NCBI RefSeq assembly: GCF_020400725.1
Contig: NZ_JAINVG010000014.1
Span: forward strand, 1-64,000
Direction of reading: 5' to 3'
DNA length: 64,000 nucleotides
From: Streptomyces sp. NK15101
Lineage (GTDB): Bacteria; Actinomycetota; Actinomycetes; Streptomycetales; Streptomycetaceae
Under the pieces are notes generated by a model that made no database searches, was not told the origin of the DNA, and was given only the letters and a program-made list of their open reading frames with translations. Both the position numbers and the translations under genes were made by a program. Each line of letters opens with the position of its first letter. Positions within the stretch are counted from its first letter, which is position 1. Below are positions 32,796-41,479 of the stretch, one piece after another.

Positions 32796-33875
32796 ATGAG
32801 CGTCGCCCTGTTCGAGCCGTACACCCTGCGTTCCCTGACCGTGCCCAACCGGGTCTGGATGGCGCCCATGTGCCAGTACTCGGCGGAGACCAGCGGACCG
32901 AACGCGGGCGTCGCCGGCGACTGGCACTTCGCCCACTACGCGGCCCGCGCCACCGGCGGCGCCGGACTGATCCTCGTCGAGGCGACCGCCGTCTCCCCCG
33001 AGGGCCGCATCAGCCCGGCCGACCTCGGCCTCTGGAACGACACCCAGATCGAAGGACTGCGGCGCATCTCCGGATTCCTCAAGGAGCACGGCACCGTGCC
33101 CGGCATCCAGATCGGGCACGCCGGACGCAAGGCCTCCACCAACCGCCCCTGGGAGGGCCGCGGCCCGGTCGATCCGGCCGAGGGCTGGCAGCCCGTCGGC
33201 CCCAGCCCGGTCGAGTTCGCCGAGGGCTACCCCGTGCCGACCGAACTGACCGTGGAGCGCATCCGGGAGATCACCGGACGGTTCGCGGACGCGGCCCGGC
33301 GCGCGCTGGCGGCCGGATTCGAGGTCCTGGAGGTGCACGGCGCCCACGGCTACCTCATCGGCGAGTTCCTCTCCCCGCACAGCAACCACCGCACGGACGC
33401 CTACGGCGGCTCGTTCGAGAACCGCACCCGCCTCGCCCTGGAGATCGTCGACGCCGTACGCGCCGTCTGGCCCGAGGAACTGCCCCTCCTCTTCCGGATC
33501 TCCGCCACCGACTGGCTGGAGGAGCAGGGCTGGACGGTCGACGAGACCGTGCGCTTCGCCGCCCTGCTGCGCGAGCACGGCGTCGACCTCCTCGACGTCT
33601 CCAGCGGCGGCAACGGCGGACCGGCCGAGATCCCGGTGGGCCCCGGCTACCAGGTGCCCTTCGCCGCCCGCGTCAAGGCCGAGACCGGGCTGCCCGTCGC
33701 CGCCGTCGGCCTGATCACCGAGAGCGAGCAGGCCGAGAAGATCCTCGCCAACGGCGAGGCCGACGCGGTCCTCCTCGGCCGCGAGCTGCTGCGCGACGCC
33801 TCCTGGCCGCGCCGCGCCGCCCGCGAGCTGGGCGCGCGGACCCCCGCCCCGTCCCAGTACGCCTGGGCGATCTGA
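32796..33875 (+). CDS. NADH:flavin oxidoreductase (old yellow enzyme, YqjM-like)
   Basis: 359 residues, FMN TIM barrel. Class marks are WMAPMCQYSAE (YqjM-type PMCQYS), IQIGHAGRKAS, HGAHGYLIGEFLSPHSNHR (substrate-binding His pair), and AYGGSFENRTRL. It reduces activated C=C bonds of enones, quinones or similar electrophiles with NADPH. ATG 32796 follows ACGGAG by 7 bases, while the ATG at 32748 lies in the operator. Divergent from the ArsR repressor, which probably controls it in response to an electrophile. Confidence 0.93.
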   Translation: MSVALFEPYTLRSLTVPNRVWMAPMCQYSAETSGPNAGVAGDWHFAHYAARATGGAGLILVEATAVSPEGRISPADLGLWNDTQIEGLRRISGFLKEHGTVPGIQIGHAGRKASTNRPWEGRGPVDPAEGWQPVGPSPVEFAEGYPVPTELTVERIREITGRFADAARRALAAGFEVLEVHGAHGYLIGEFLSPHSNHRTDAYGGSFENRTRLALEIVDAVRAVWPEELPLLFRISATDWLEEQGWTVDETVRFAALLREHGVDLLDVSSGGNGGPAEIPVGPGYQVPFAARVKAETGLPVAAVGLITESEQAEKILANGEADAVLLGRELLRDASWPRRAARELGARTPAPSQYAWAI

Positions 33876-33972
33876 CCGCCGGGCGGGGCCTGGAGTGTCT
33901 CCGGGGCCGTTGTCAGTGGCCGGGTGCAGACTGGCCCGTATCAGTGACAACGGCGTCCTGGAGGTGGCAGCC

Positions 33973-35055
33973 ATGCCCGACGCACTCCTCACCGTAGGCA
34001 CCCGCAAGGGCCTCTTCATCGGCCGGAGGCGTGACGGACGCTGGGAGTTCGACGACCCCGCCTTCCCCGCACAGGCGGTGTACTCGGTCGCCATCGACAC
34101 CCGGCGGCCGACCCCGCGCCTGCTCGCGGGCGGGGACAGCGCGCACTGGGGCCCCTCCGTCTTCCACTCCGACGACCTCGGCAGGACCTGGACCGAACCG
34201 GCCCGCCCCGCGGTGAGGTTCCCCGAGGACACGGCGGCCTCCCTGGAGCGGGTCTGGCAGCTGCACCCGGCCCCGGAGCACTCCCCGGACGTCGTGTACG
34301 CGGGGACCGAACCGGCCGCGCTCTTCCGGTCTGCGGACGGCGGCGAGTCCTTCGAACTCGTCCGCCCGCTCTGGGAGCACCCGACACGCTCGAAGTGGGT
34401 GCCCGGCGGAGGCGGCGAGGCCGTGCACACCGTCGTCACCGATCCGCGCGACCCGGGAGCGCTGACGGTCGCGGTGTCGACCGCGGGGGTGTTCCGCTCG
34501 CGGGACGGCGGGGCCGCGTGGGCGCCCTCCAACCACGGCGTGTCCGCCGTCTTCCTGCCCGACCCGGACCCCGAGTTCGGGCAGTGCGTCCACAAGATCG
34601 CCCAGGACGCGGGCGACAAGGACCGGCTCTACCTCCAGAACCACTGGGGGGTCTTCCGCAGCGACGACGCGGGCGCGAACTGGACCGACATCGGCTCGGG
34701 GCTCCCCTCCGACTTCGGGTTCGCGGTCGCCGCGCACCCGCACCGCCCCGGCACCGCCTACGTCTTCCCGATCACCGCCGACTCCGACCGGGTCCCGGCG
34801 GGCCGCCGCTGCCGGGTCTACCGCACGACGGACGCGGGCGGGACCTGGGAGCCGCTCGGCCGGGGACTGCCCGAGGGCGACCACTACGGCACGGTGCTGC
34901 GGGACGCGCTGTGCACGGACGACGCGGACCCGGCGGGCGTCTACTTCGGCAACCGGAACGGCGAGGTGTACGCGAGCGCCGACGACGGGGACACCTGGCG
35001 GCTCCTGGCGGAGCACCTGCCGGACGTGCTGTGCGTGCGGGCGGCCGTGATCTGA
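33973..35055 (+). CDS. Asp-box (BNR) beta-propeller protein
   Basis: 360 residues, no signal peptide. At least five Asp boxes (SxDxGxxW-like) are visible: FHSDDLGRTWT, FRSADGGESFE, FRSRDGGAAWA, FRSDDAGANWT, YRTTDAGGTWE and YASADDGDTWR. This marks a sialidase-type propeller of the exo-alpha-sialidase/VPS10 class, but glycosidase catalytic residues are not evident. ATG 33973 follows GGAGG by 8 bases. Probably a cytosolic protein of unknown role; likely in its own transcription unit downstream of the flavoenzyme. Confidence 0.87.
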   Translation: MPDALLTVGTRKGLFIGRRRDGRWEFDDPAFPAQAVYSVAIDTRRPTPRLLAGGDSAHWGPSVFHSDDLGRTWTEPARPAVRFPEDTAASLERVWQLHPAPEHSPDVVYAGTEPAALFRSADGGESFELVRPLWEHPTRSKWVPGGGGEAVHTVVTDPRDPGALTVAVSTAGVFRSRDGGAAWAPSNHGVSAVFLPDPDPEFGQCVHKIAQDAGDKDRLYLQNHWGVFRSDDAGANWTDIGSGLPSDFGFAVAAHPHRPGTAYVFPITADSDRVPAGRRCRVYRTTDAGGTWEPLGRGLPEGDHYGTVLRDALCTDDADPAGVYFGNRNGEVYASADDGDTWRLLAEHLPDVLCVRAAVI

Positions 35056-35074
35056 CGGAATCTCGGATTCCGTC
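35054..35074 (+). terminator. Terminator after the propeller gene
   Basis: Perfect 9-bp stem GACGGAATC/GATTCCGTC, loop TCG, overlapping the stop codon at 35053-35055. Confidence 0.75.
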
Positions 35075-35180
35075 GGTCCGGGCCAAAGGCGTTCGACACA
35101 AGGGGAGTTGGTTCGCACGGAAACGCGATCATGAGGCCGCTTCCCCGGCCGGCGGCCGGGGCCCCTGATCTCAGAGGACC

Positions 35181-35435
35181 ATGAATCCCGGCCTCTTCGC
35201 CCACGCCCGCCGCGGCCCGCTCGCGCTCGCCGCCGCCCTCGGCCTCGTCTTCGGCGTCACCGCCGCCCCCGCCCAGGCCGACTCCCCCGTCTGCGACTTC
35301 ACGTACACGATCCGCCCGCAGCACTCGGGCATGTGCCTGGAGGTCGCCGACCGGAGCCAGAGCGCGGGCGCCCTCGCGCGTCTGTGGGACCGTCACTACG
35401 GGGCCAACCAGAAGTTCGGCTTCGTGTTCGCGTGA
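35181..35435 (+). CDS. Small secreted protein with one ricin-type repeat
   Basis: 84 residues. A signal peptide (ALAAALGLVFGVTAAPAQA, cleaved before DSPV) precedes 50 residues that match a single beta-trefoil unit: IRPQHSGMCLEVADRSQSAG and RLWDRHYGANQKFGFVFA. The QxW motif is degenerate (QKF). Full ricin domains have three such units, so this is either a truncation or a natural one-unit module. AGAGGA lies 5 bases before ATG. Possibly a carbohydrate-binding peptide. Confidence 0.75.
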   Translation: MNPGLFAHARRGPLALAAALGLVFGVTAAPAQADSPVCDFTYTIRPQHSGMCLEVADRSQSAGALARLWDRHYGANQKFGFVFA

Positions 35436-35478
35436 GCCCCGGCCGGGCACCGGGCACCGTCCCGGCGCCCTTCCCGAC

Positions 35479-36156
35479 TCAGGGCAGGCGCCAGTCCACC
35501 GGCTCGGCGCCCATGCCGAGGAGCATCTCGTTCGCCCGGCTGAACGGACGGGAGCCGAAGAAGCCCCGGTCCGCCGACATCGGGGACGGGTGTGCGGACT
35601 CGATCGCCGGCAGATCACCGAGGAGCGGGCGGGCCCTGCGGGCGTCGCTGCCCCACAGGATCGACACCAGGGGCTTGCCACGGGCGGCCAGCGCGCGGAT
35701 GGCCTGCTCGGTCACCTCTTCCCAGCCCTTGCCCCGGTGGGCACCCGCCTTGCGCGGGGCCGTGGTCAGCGCCCTGTTGAGCAGCAGGACGCCCTGCCGG
35801 GCCCACGGCGTCAGGTCGCCGTTCGACGGCCGGGGCAGACCGAGGTCGGTGTGCAGCTCCCGGAAGATGTTCTCCAGGCTGGGAGGCAGCGAGCGGACCT
35901 CGGGCGCGACCGAGAAGCTGAGCCCCATCGCCATCCCCGGCGTGTGATAAGGGTCCTGACCCACGATCAGGACCCGCACCTGGTCGAAGGGCTGCTGGAA
36001 GGCCCGCAGCACGTTCTGCCCGGAGGGCAGGTACGTCCGGCCCGCGGCGATCTCCGCCCGCAGGAAGTCGCCCATCGCGGCGACACGTCCCGCGACGGGA
36101 CTCAGAGCCTCCGCCCAGCCGGGCTCCACCAGTTCGTTCAAGGGTCGCGCTGTCAC
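35479..36156 (-). CDS. ung: Uracil-DNA glycosylase
   Basis: 225 residues, family 1. Motif [21 protein letters not shown] has the catalytic Asp; the His motif is [16 protein letters not shown] (canonical HPSPLS), with LLLNRALTT as the uracil-recognition strand. It removes uracil from DNA at the start of base excision repair. It is divergent from the GlcNAc kinase-like gene; no special control is evident. Confidence 0.95.
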   Translation of the reverse strand: MTARPLNELVEPGWAEALSPVAGRVAAMGDFLRAEIAAGRTYLPSGQNVLRAFQQPFDQVRVLIVGQDPYHTPGMAMGLSFSVAPEVRSLPPSLENIFRELHTDLGLPRPSNGDLTPWARQGVLLLNRALTTAPRKAGAHRGKGWEEVTEQAIRALAARGKPLVSILWGSDARRARPLLGDLPAIESAHPSPMSADRGFFGSRPFSRANEMLLGMGAEPVDWRLP

Positions 36157-36244
36157 AGTCCGTCACTCTACCGGCCTACAGTGACAGCCGGGTCCGGCCC
36201 GGACCTCCGCCCGCCGCCGCTCACGCCTCCGAGGATGGTGCACC

Positions 36245-37267
36245 GTGGATCCCGTGGACTCCGTACTTCCCCTCCCCTCCGCGAGCGAGGCCGCCGGGGC
36301 CCTGGTCGTCGGCGTCGACTCCGGTGGTTCGGGGCTTCGCGTCGTGGTGGCCGACGTGGCGAGCGGCACCGTCCTGGGGACCGTCTCCTCCCGGGAGCCG
36401 GTGCGGACGGGGCCCGGCGGGATCTCCGCCGGTCACTTCCTGGAGCAGGTCCTGCCCGCCGTCGCCGCCCTGCGGGAGCGGGCCGGCGCGCGGCCGGTCG
36501 TCGCCGCGGCCGTGGGCGCCGCCGGAATGGCCACCCTGGGGGACGAACTGCGGGCCGAACTCCCGGGCGCCTTCGCGGAGGCCTGGGGCGTGCGCCGCCT
36601 CGCGCTGGCGGCCGACGCGGTCACCGCCTACGCCGGGGCGCTCGGGCAGCGGCCGGGCGCCGTCGTCGCGGGCGGTACGGGGCTGGTCGCGCTCGGCACG
36701 GACCTGACGGCCTGGCGGCGGGCGGACGGCTGGGGCCATCTCCTCGGCGACTGCGGCAGCGGCGCCTGGATCGGCCGGGCCGGCCTGGAGGCGGCGATGC
36801 GCGCGCACGACGGACGGCGCGGGGGCTCGGCGCCGCTCCTGGCCCGGGCCGAGAAGCTCTTCGGGCCGGCGGCCGGACTGCCGGGCCTGCTCTACCCGCG
36901 TACGGACCGGCCCGCGGTGCTCGCCTCCTTCGCGCCCGAGGTGGGGCGTTGCGCCGCGGCGGATCCCGTGGCGGCCGGCATCCTCGCGCGGGCCGGCGCC
37001 CACATCGCCGAGGCCGCCGAGGCCGTGTGCCCGGCGGAGCCCGGCGCCCTGGTGGCCCTCACCGGCGGGCTCTTCAAGATGGGCGAGCCCCTGCTCGCAC
37101 CGCTCCGGTCCGCCCTCGGGGAGCTGCTGCCGGGGGCCCGGACGGCGGAGGCCGCGGGAGACCCGCTCGCCGGGGCGGTCGTCCTCGCCTCCGCGCTCGC
37201 CACCGGCACCCTGCGCCTGCCGGAAGACCCGTCGCTGCTCCGCCTGTTCGGCGCCGGAGCGGCGTAG
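36245..37267 (+). CDS. N-acetylglucosamine kinase-like (BadF/BcrAD ATPase family)
   Basis: 340 residues. The actin-like ATPase fold shows VVGVDSGGSGLRVVVADV (phosphate-1), AVVAGGTGLVALG (phosphate-2), GHLLGDCGSGAWIGRAGL, and ALVALTGGLFKMGEPLLAPL. This architecture matches eukaryotic-type N-acetylglucosamine kinases and their bacterial relatives, so amino-sugar phosphorylation is likely. GTG 36245 has GAGGA 11 bases upstream. A DasR-like operator occurs 3.4 kb away but not in front of this gene. Confidence 0.88.
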   Translation: MDPVDSVLPLPSASEAAGALVVGVDSGGSGLRVVVADVASGTVLGTVSSREPVRTGPGGISAGHFLEQVLPAVAALRERAGARPVVAAAVGAAGMATLGDELRAELPGAFAEAWGVRRLALAADAVTAYAGALGQRPGAVVAGGTGLVALGTDLTAWRRADGWGHLLGDCGSGAWIGRAGLEAAMRAHDGRRGGSAPLLARAEKLFGPAAGLPGLLYPRTDRPAVLASFAPEVGRCAAADPVAAGILARAGAHIAEAAEAVCPAEPGALVALTGGLFKMGEPLLAPLRSALGELLPGARTAEAAGDPLAGAVVLASALATGTLRLPEDPSLLRLFGAGAA

Positions 37268-37466
37268 CCAGGGCCGTCCGCGCAGGTGGAACGCGGTGCG
37301 CCGGGGCGGGAGAAGGCGCGGACGGGGCGGCGGAGGAAGGGAAGCGGAACCGGATCCGGGGCGGGCGCGAAAGGATGGCGTAACGGAATCCCGGGCCGAG
37401 AGCGGACATAGGTGGACGGAAGGCACGTGACCGCACCTCAGCCAACGACGCGGCGGGCGAAACCAG

Positions 37467-37472
37467 TAGCAT
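37467..37472 (+). promoter_or_regulatory. -10 box for leaderless CbiX-like gene
   Basis: TAGCAT sits 8 bases before the ATG at 37481. There is no Shine-Dalgarno, so the mRNA probably starts at the start codon. The -35 is not obvious. Confidence 0.4.
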
Positions 37473-37480
37473 GCGGCGCC

Positions 37481-38404
37481 ATGAGCTCCCCCACTGGGCC
37501 TGCTTCCGGCCTGCCTGTACGAATGCCTCGACCCCGCCAGTCCGGGCGGCACCGTCGCCCCGAACCCGCGGCGGCGCCCGAGGGCGCTCCCGCACTGGTT
37601 CTGGCCGTGCCCGGCGCGCCGTCCGCCGCCATACGCTCGCTGGCCGAGGAGGTCGTGAGCATCGCGCGCTCCGAGCTGCCCGGCCTGGAGGCCGCGATCG
37701 GCTTCCTGGACGGCGACGACACCGAGTACCCCTCGCTCGCGACCGTCCTCGCGGCGACCGAGAGGCTGCGCACCGAGCGGTACGAGCTGGCCCTGGCCGC
37801 CGGCCGCGAGGCCACCGCTCCGACGGGTCCGGCCGCGGTCGTCGTCCCGCTGCTCGCGGGTCCGGACAGCGCCCAGATGCGCCAGGTGCGCCAGGCCCTG
37901 ATGGACGGCGGCAACACCGCCGAGCTGACCGACGTCCTCGGCCCGCACCCGCTGCTCGCCGAGGCGCTGCACGTGCGCCTCTCCGAGGCCGGTCTGGCCC
38001 GCGCCGACCGCGCCCGGCTGTTCACGGTCGCGACGGCCGCCGACGGCATCATCCTGGCCACGGTCGGTGGCGAGGAGGCCGTGCAGGCCGCCGGGATCAC
38101 CGGCATGCTGCTGGCCGCGCGCCTCGCCGTCCCGGTGATGGCCGCCGCCCTCGACCAGGAGGGTTCCATCGCCTCCGTGGCCGAGCAGCTGCGCGCCGCC
38201 GGCGCGGAGCAGCTGGCCCTCGCGCCGTACCTGATCGGCCCCGAGCTGGCCGACGGTCTCCTCGACGAGGCGTCGAAGGAGGCCGGGTGCGCCGCCGCCG
38301 AGCCGCTGGGCGCCTACCCCGCCATCGGCAAGCTGGTGCTCTCGCAGTACACGGCCGCGCTGGGCATCGCGCCGCAGCAGCCGCAGGGCGCCCCGTCGCT
38401 CTGA
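37481..38404 (+). CDS. CbiX/SirB-fold protein lacking the chelatase His
   Basis: 307 residues with two chelatase-like halves, as in sirohydrochlorin cobalto/ferrochelatases. After the disordered N-terminus (1-35), APALVLAVPGAPSAAIRSLA replaces the canonical HGS motif: no catalytic His. The second half has DGIILATVGGEEAVQAAG and a conserved DQEGSIASVAEQLRAAGAEQ. ATG 37481 is probably leaderless. A chelatase role is doubtful; a metal or tetrapyrrole-binding paralogue is more likely. Confidence 0.8.
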   Translation: MSSPTGPASGLPVRMPRPRQSGRHRRPEPAAAPEGAPALVLAVPGAPSAAIRSLAEEVVSIARSELPGLEAAIGFLDGDDTEYPSLATVLAATERLRTERYELALAAGREATAPTGPAAVVVPLLAGPDSAQMRQVRQALMDGGNTAELTDVLGPHPLLAEALHVRLSEAGLARADRARLFTVATAADGIILATVGGEEAVQAAGITGMLLAARLAVPVMAAALDQEGSIASVAEQLRAAGAEQLALAPYLIGPELADGLLDEASKEAGCAAAEPLGAYPAIGKLVLSQYTAALGIAPQQPQGAPSL

Positions 38405-38441
38405 GGCCCGCCCTCCGAGGCGCCCGGCCTCGCGCCGTACG

Positions 38442-38479
38442 GAAGGGCCCGCTCCGGATTCCTCCGGTGCGGGCCCTTC
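38442..38479. terminator. Bidirectional terminator
   Basis: Perfect 11-bp stem GAAGGGCCCGC/GCGGGCCCTTC around a 16-base loop that can fold further (TCCGG/CCGG). It lies between the convergent CbiX-like and lactonase genes. Confidence 0.85.
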
Positions 38480-38503
38480 GTCGTGTCCTGCGGGCCCGGC
38501 GGC

Positions 38504-39559
38504 TCAGCCGAGGACGACGCAGGAGGCCGCGGGGGCGTCGATCGCGCCCGCGCGCGCCGGGATCCCGGTCTCCGGGTCGAGGGTGAACCAGGTGACGTCC
38601 CCGGAGCGCTCGTTCGCCGCGTACAGGCGCCGTCCGGAAGGGTCGAGGGTCAGGTCGCGGGGCCAGGTGCCGCCGCAGGGCACGGTGGCGACGAGAGCGG
38701 CCTCGGCGCCGGCCGCCCCGAGGGCGAGCACGGCGAGGGTGTCGGCGCCGCGCACGGCGGCCCAGAGGAAGCGGCCGTCGGGGGCGACGACCACCTCGGA
38801 GGGGTGGCAGGGGCCGGTGGTGCCCTCGGGGACGACGGGGGTCTCGCCGAGCGGTTCGAGGACGCCCCGCACTGCGTCCCAGCGGCAGACGGTGAGGGTG
38901 GGCTCCAGCTCGTTCAGGACGTACGCGTGCGTGCCGGCCGGATGGAAGGCGAGGTGGCGCGGTCCGGTGCCGGGGCGCAGCGCGGTCTCGCCGTGGAGGG
39001 TGAGCTTCCCGGTCGAGGGGTCGAGCGCGCAGATCCGTACGGAGTCGGTGCCGAGGTCCACGCTGACGACCCAGCGGCCGCCGGGGTCGGGGAGCACCTG
39101 GTGGGCGTGCGGGCGGCTCTGGCGGTCGGCGACGGGGCCGCTGCCCTCGTGCCGCAGGACCGCGGTGGCGGGGCGGGCGGTGCCGTCCTCGGCCAGGGGC
39201 AGGACGGTGACGCTGCCGGAGGTGTAGTTGGCGGTGAGGAGGTGTCCGGCGGCGAGCGCCAGATGGGTGGGGTCCGCGCCGTCGACGGGGACGGGGGCGC
39301 CGAGCGGCCGGGGCGCGGGGCCGGTGACGTCGAAGGCGGCGACGGCGCCCGCCCCGGTCTCGGACACGGCGTGGAGCACGGGCCCGGCGAGGGCGAGGAA
39401 GGAGGGATCGGCGACGGCGTCGCTGCCGCCGGTGACGGTCAGCGCACCGGTCTCCTCGTCCACGTCGGCGGCGAGGACGCCGCGGCCGCCCGCCGTGGTG
39501 AAGGAGCCGATGTACGCCCGTACCCCGCTCCGGCCTCGAACCGTCCCTGTGCCGTCCAC
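38504..39559 (-). CDS. Lactonase family beta-propeller (6-phosphogluconolactonase-like)
   Basis: 351 residues. Propeller pieces include AYIGSFTTAGGRGVLAADVD, HLLTANYTSGSVTVLPLAED, RPHAHQVLPDPGGRWVVSVD, GPRHLAFHPAGTHAYVLNEL, and CHPSEVVVAPDGRFLWAAVR. The family hydrolyses 6-phosphogluconolactone or other sugar lactones. GTG 39559 follows GGGGAGG. A DasR-like palindrome lies 75 bases upstream, suggesting control by the amino-sugar regulator. Ends at a strong terminator. Confidence 0.9.
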   Translation of the reverse strand: MDGTGTVRGRSGVRAYIGSFTTAGGRGVLAADVDEETGALTVTGGSDAVADPSFLALAGPVLHAVSETGAGAVAAFDVTGPAPRPLGAPVPVDGADPTHLALAAGHLLTANYTSGSVTVLPLAEDGTARPATAVLRHEGSGPVADRQSRPHAHQVLPDPGGRWVVSVDLGTDSVRICALDPSTGKLTLHGETALRPGTGPRHLAFHPAGTHAYVLNELEPTLTVCRWDAVRGVLEPLGETPVVPEGTTGPCHPSEVVVAPDGRFLWAAVRGADTLAVLALGAAGAEAALVATVPCGGTWPRDLTLDPSGRRLYAANERSGDVTWFTLDPETGIPARAGAIDAPAASCVVLG

Positions 39560-39632
39560 GGCGCCTCCCCTGTCCCCGGGCCGGTCGCGGTCGACCGCCC
39601 GCCGTCGTCTGGTGGGGCCGACGGTAGCAGGC

Positions 39633-39642
39633 GGTCTAGACC
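39633..39642. promoter_or_regulatory. DasR-like operator (dre) upstream of lactonase
   Basis: GGTCTAGACC is a perfect palindrome within TTGGTCTAGACCGCC (minus strand). The DasR consensus is remembered as A(G/C)TGGTCTAGACCA(G/C)T, so the core 10 match and about 12 of 16 agree. It is 74 bases before the lactonase start. Confidence 0.6.
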
Positions 39643-39651
39643 AAAAGGGGA

Positions 39652-39687
39652 ATCCGGGCCCCCACGGCTCGGTGGTGGGGCCCGGAT
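39652..39687 (-). terminator. Terminator after the FUSC gene
   Basis: An ATCCGGGCCCC arm pairs with GGGGCCCGGAT (11 bp), and flanking CAC/GTG add to it. It is a few bases past the FUSC stop at 39690. Confidence 0.8.
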
Positions 39688-39689
39688 CC

Positions 39690-41201
39690 TCAGGAGCGGA
39701 CGAGCAGGGAGCCCGGGGGCGTGCGCAGCGGCTCGTCCAGCTCGGCGAGGAGCTTCTCCAGACCGCTCACGTGGCCGAGCGCGCGCTGCCCCGCGACGGG
39801 GGCGACCGTCTCGGCCACCGGCGCCTCCCGGCCGGCGTCACGGTCGCCGTGCCGCGAGGTCAGCCGCTCCACGGCCGCCTCGACGCGCCAGCAGGCCGCC
39901 GCGAGCCGGGCGTCGTGGCTCGCGGCCGGGTCGGACGCCACCGCGGCGAGTCCCCGCACCTCGTCGGCGCACTCGTCGAGGAGGGCGAGGACCCGGCGGG
40001 CGCGGGCCTTCCGGCCGCGGAAGGGGCTGAGCGGATGGACCAGCGGCGCGAGGGAGAGCCGCACGCGCCCGAGCAGCAGTTCCAGCTCGGCGGCGTGCGG
40101 CGCCGGGTCGGCGTCCGGTTCGCCGGACAGGCGCCGCAGGGAGGCGGAGGTGGCCGCGCGCACGCCCTGCAGGGTCCGCTGGATCCAGGCGTCGTTGATC
40201 GCGTGGGTGGTGACCGGGAGGATGAGGAGCACGGCGAGCGCCGCGGAGACCGCGCCGACGGCGGTCTCCTCCAGACGCAGCACGAGCAGCGCCGGGTCGA
40301 GCACGCCGAGGAGCCCGTAGAGGAGACCGGCCATCACCGTGACGGCCAGCATCATCCAGCTGTACGAGACGGGCGCCGAGTAGAAGATCCCGAAGACGCA
40401 GAGGGCGACCAGGGCGGCCGTGGGGGCGGGGGCGCCGTGGAGCGGTATGGCGACGACCATGCCGACGGCGATGCCGATGACCGTGCCGAGGACCCGGCGG
40501 AAGCCCCGTACGAGCGTCTCGCCCCGCGACACCGTGTTCACGAAGATCCACCACGTCGTGCCGACGGCCCAGTACCAGCGGTCCTCGGAGAGCACCTGGC
40601 CGATGCCGAGGGCCACGGCGCAGGCGGCCGCGGCCTGCACGGCCTGCCGGGTCGTCACGCGGGAGAGGCCGGAGCCGGGCAGCGGGGCCGGCGCGGCGGC
40701 GGGCGGTACGCGGCGCTCCAGCGGCCACAGCACGAAGCGCACCGCGGCGGCGGCCGCCAGGGCGATGCCGATGGCGGCGTAGAGCTCGGGGAGCTGGCCG
40801 GGCAGGGCGTGCAGGAACTGGGTGGTGAAGAAGTTCATGAAGGCGAAGATCCCCAGCGCGTGGCCGCGCGGGCCCCAGCGCCGGGCGTAGACGCCGCAGA
40901 AGACGACCGCGAGGAACGCCAGGTCGCGCAGCGGGGTCAGGCCGTGCAGGGCGGTGGCCACGGCGAGCACGGGGAACCCGGCGACCGGCAGGAGCAGGGT
41001 CGTCACGAACTGGGCGCGCACGGTGGCGTCGGCCACGGTGAACAGCGCGAGCAGCGCGGCGAGGCCGCCGGTGATGGAAGCCGCCAGCGAGAGGCCGGCG
41101 AACTCCGCCAGCGCGACGGCGAGCGCGATGCCCAGGACGGCACGCAGCGAGTTCCTCAGTCTGACGCGCCCCGGATCCGGCGCCACGAACATCCTCTTCA
41201 C
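39690..41201 (-). CDS. FUSC family membrane protein (aromatic acid exporter-like)
   Basis: About 503 residues. Two blocks of hydrophobic helices (residues about 15-150 and 170-320), with sequence such as SLRAVLGIALAVALAEFAGL, GIFAFMNFFTTQFLHALPG and AVTVMAGLLYGLLGVLDPAL, followed by a cytoplasmic C-terminal helical domain. This matches FUSC/YccS/AaeB-like exporters. The start is set at GTG 41201 (VKRMFVAPDPGRVRLRN); an ATG three codons later is possible. Substrate, probably a weak organic acid, is inferred. Confidence 0.85.
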   Translation of the reverse strand: MKRMFVAPDPGRVRLRNSLRAVLGIALAVALAEFAGLSLAASITGGLAALLALFTVADATVRAQFVTTLLLPVAGFPVLAVATALHGLTPLRDLAFLAVVFCGVYARRWGPRGHALGIFAFMNFFTTQFLHALPGQLPELYAAIGIALAAAAAVRFVLWPLERRVPPAAAPAPLPGSGLSRVTTRQAVQAAAACAVALGIGQVLSEDRWYWAVGTTWWIFVNTVSRGETLVRGFRRVLGTVIGIAVGMVVAIPLHGAPAPTAALVALCVFGIFYSAPVSYSWMMLAVTVMAGLLYGLLGVLDPALLVLRLEETAVGAVSAALAVLLILPVTTHAINDAWIQRTLQGVRAATSASLRRLSGEPDADPAPHAAELELLLGRVRLSLAPLVHPLSPFRGRKARARRVLALLDECADEVRGLAAVASDPAASHDARLAAACWRVEAAVERLTSRHGDRDAGREAPVAETVAPVAGQRALGHVSGLEKLLAELDEPLRTPPGSLLVRS

Positions 41202-41393
41202 GGCGGTGAGCCGCCCCCTTGTCTTGCCTTTCGCCCGCCGCCTGCCGTCCCGGGGTGGTGGGAGCACGCGGACACGACGAAGGCGCCGCGGTCCGGACCG
41301 GCCTCGTCGCCGCCCCGGCGCTGCGCGGCGCCGAAAGTACCTGGATATGACAAGGAAACCACCCGCGTGCCGCTGGCTCAACTCATCACGGCT

Positions 41394-41416
41394 CCACTGG
41401 GCCATTGGCCCGGTGG
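41394..41416 (-). terminator. Hairpin after the pseudophosphatase gene
   Basis: CCACTGGGCCA pairs with TGGCCCGGTGG (one mismatch) around a single T. It is 60 bases beyond the stop at 41480. Confidence 0.5.
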
Positions 41417-41479
41417 ATCGCCCTCCGGCCGGGCCACTCGCAGACCAACGGACCATCCTTCGGTCGCCGTCCCTGATCC

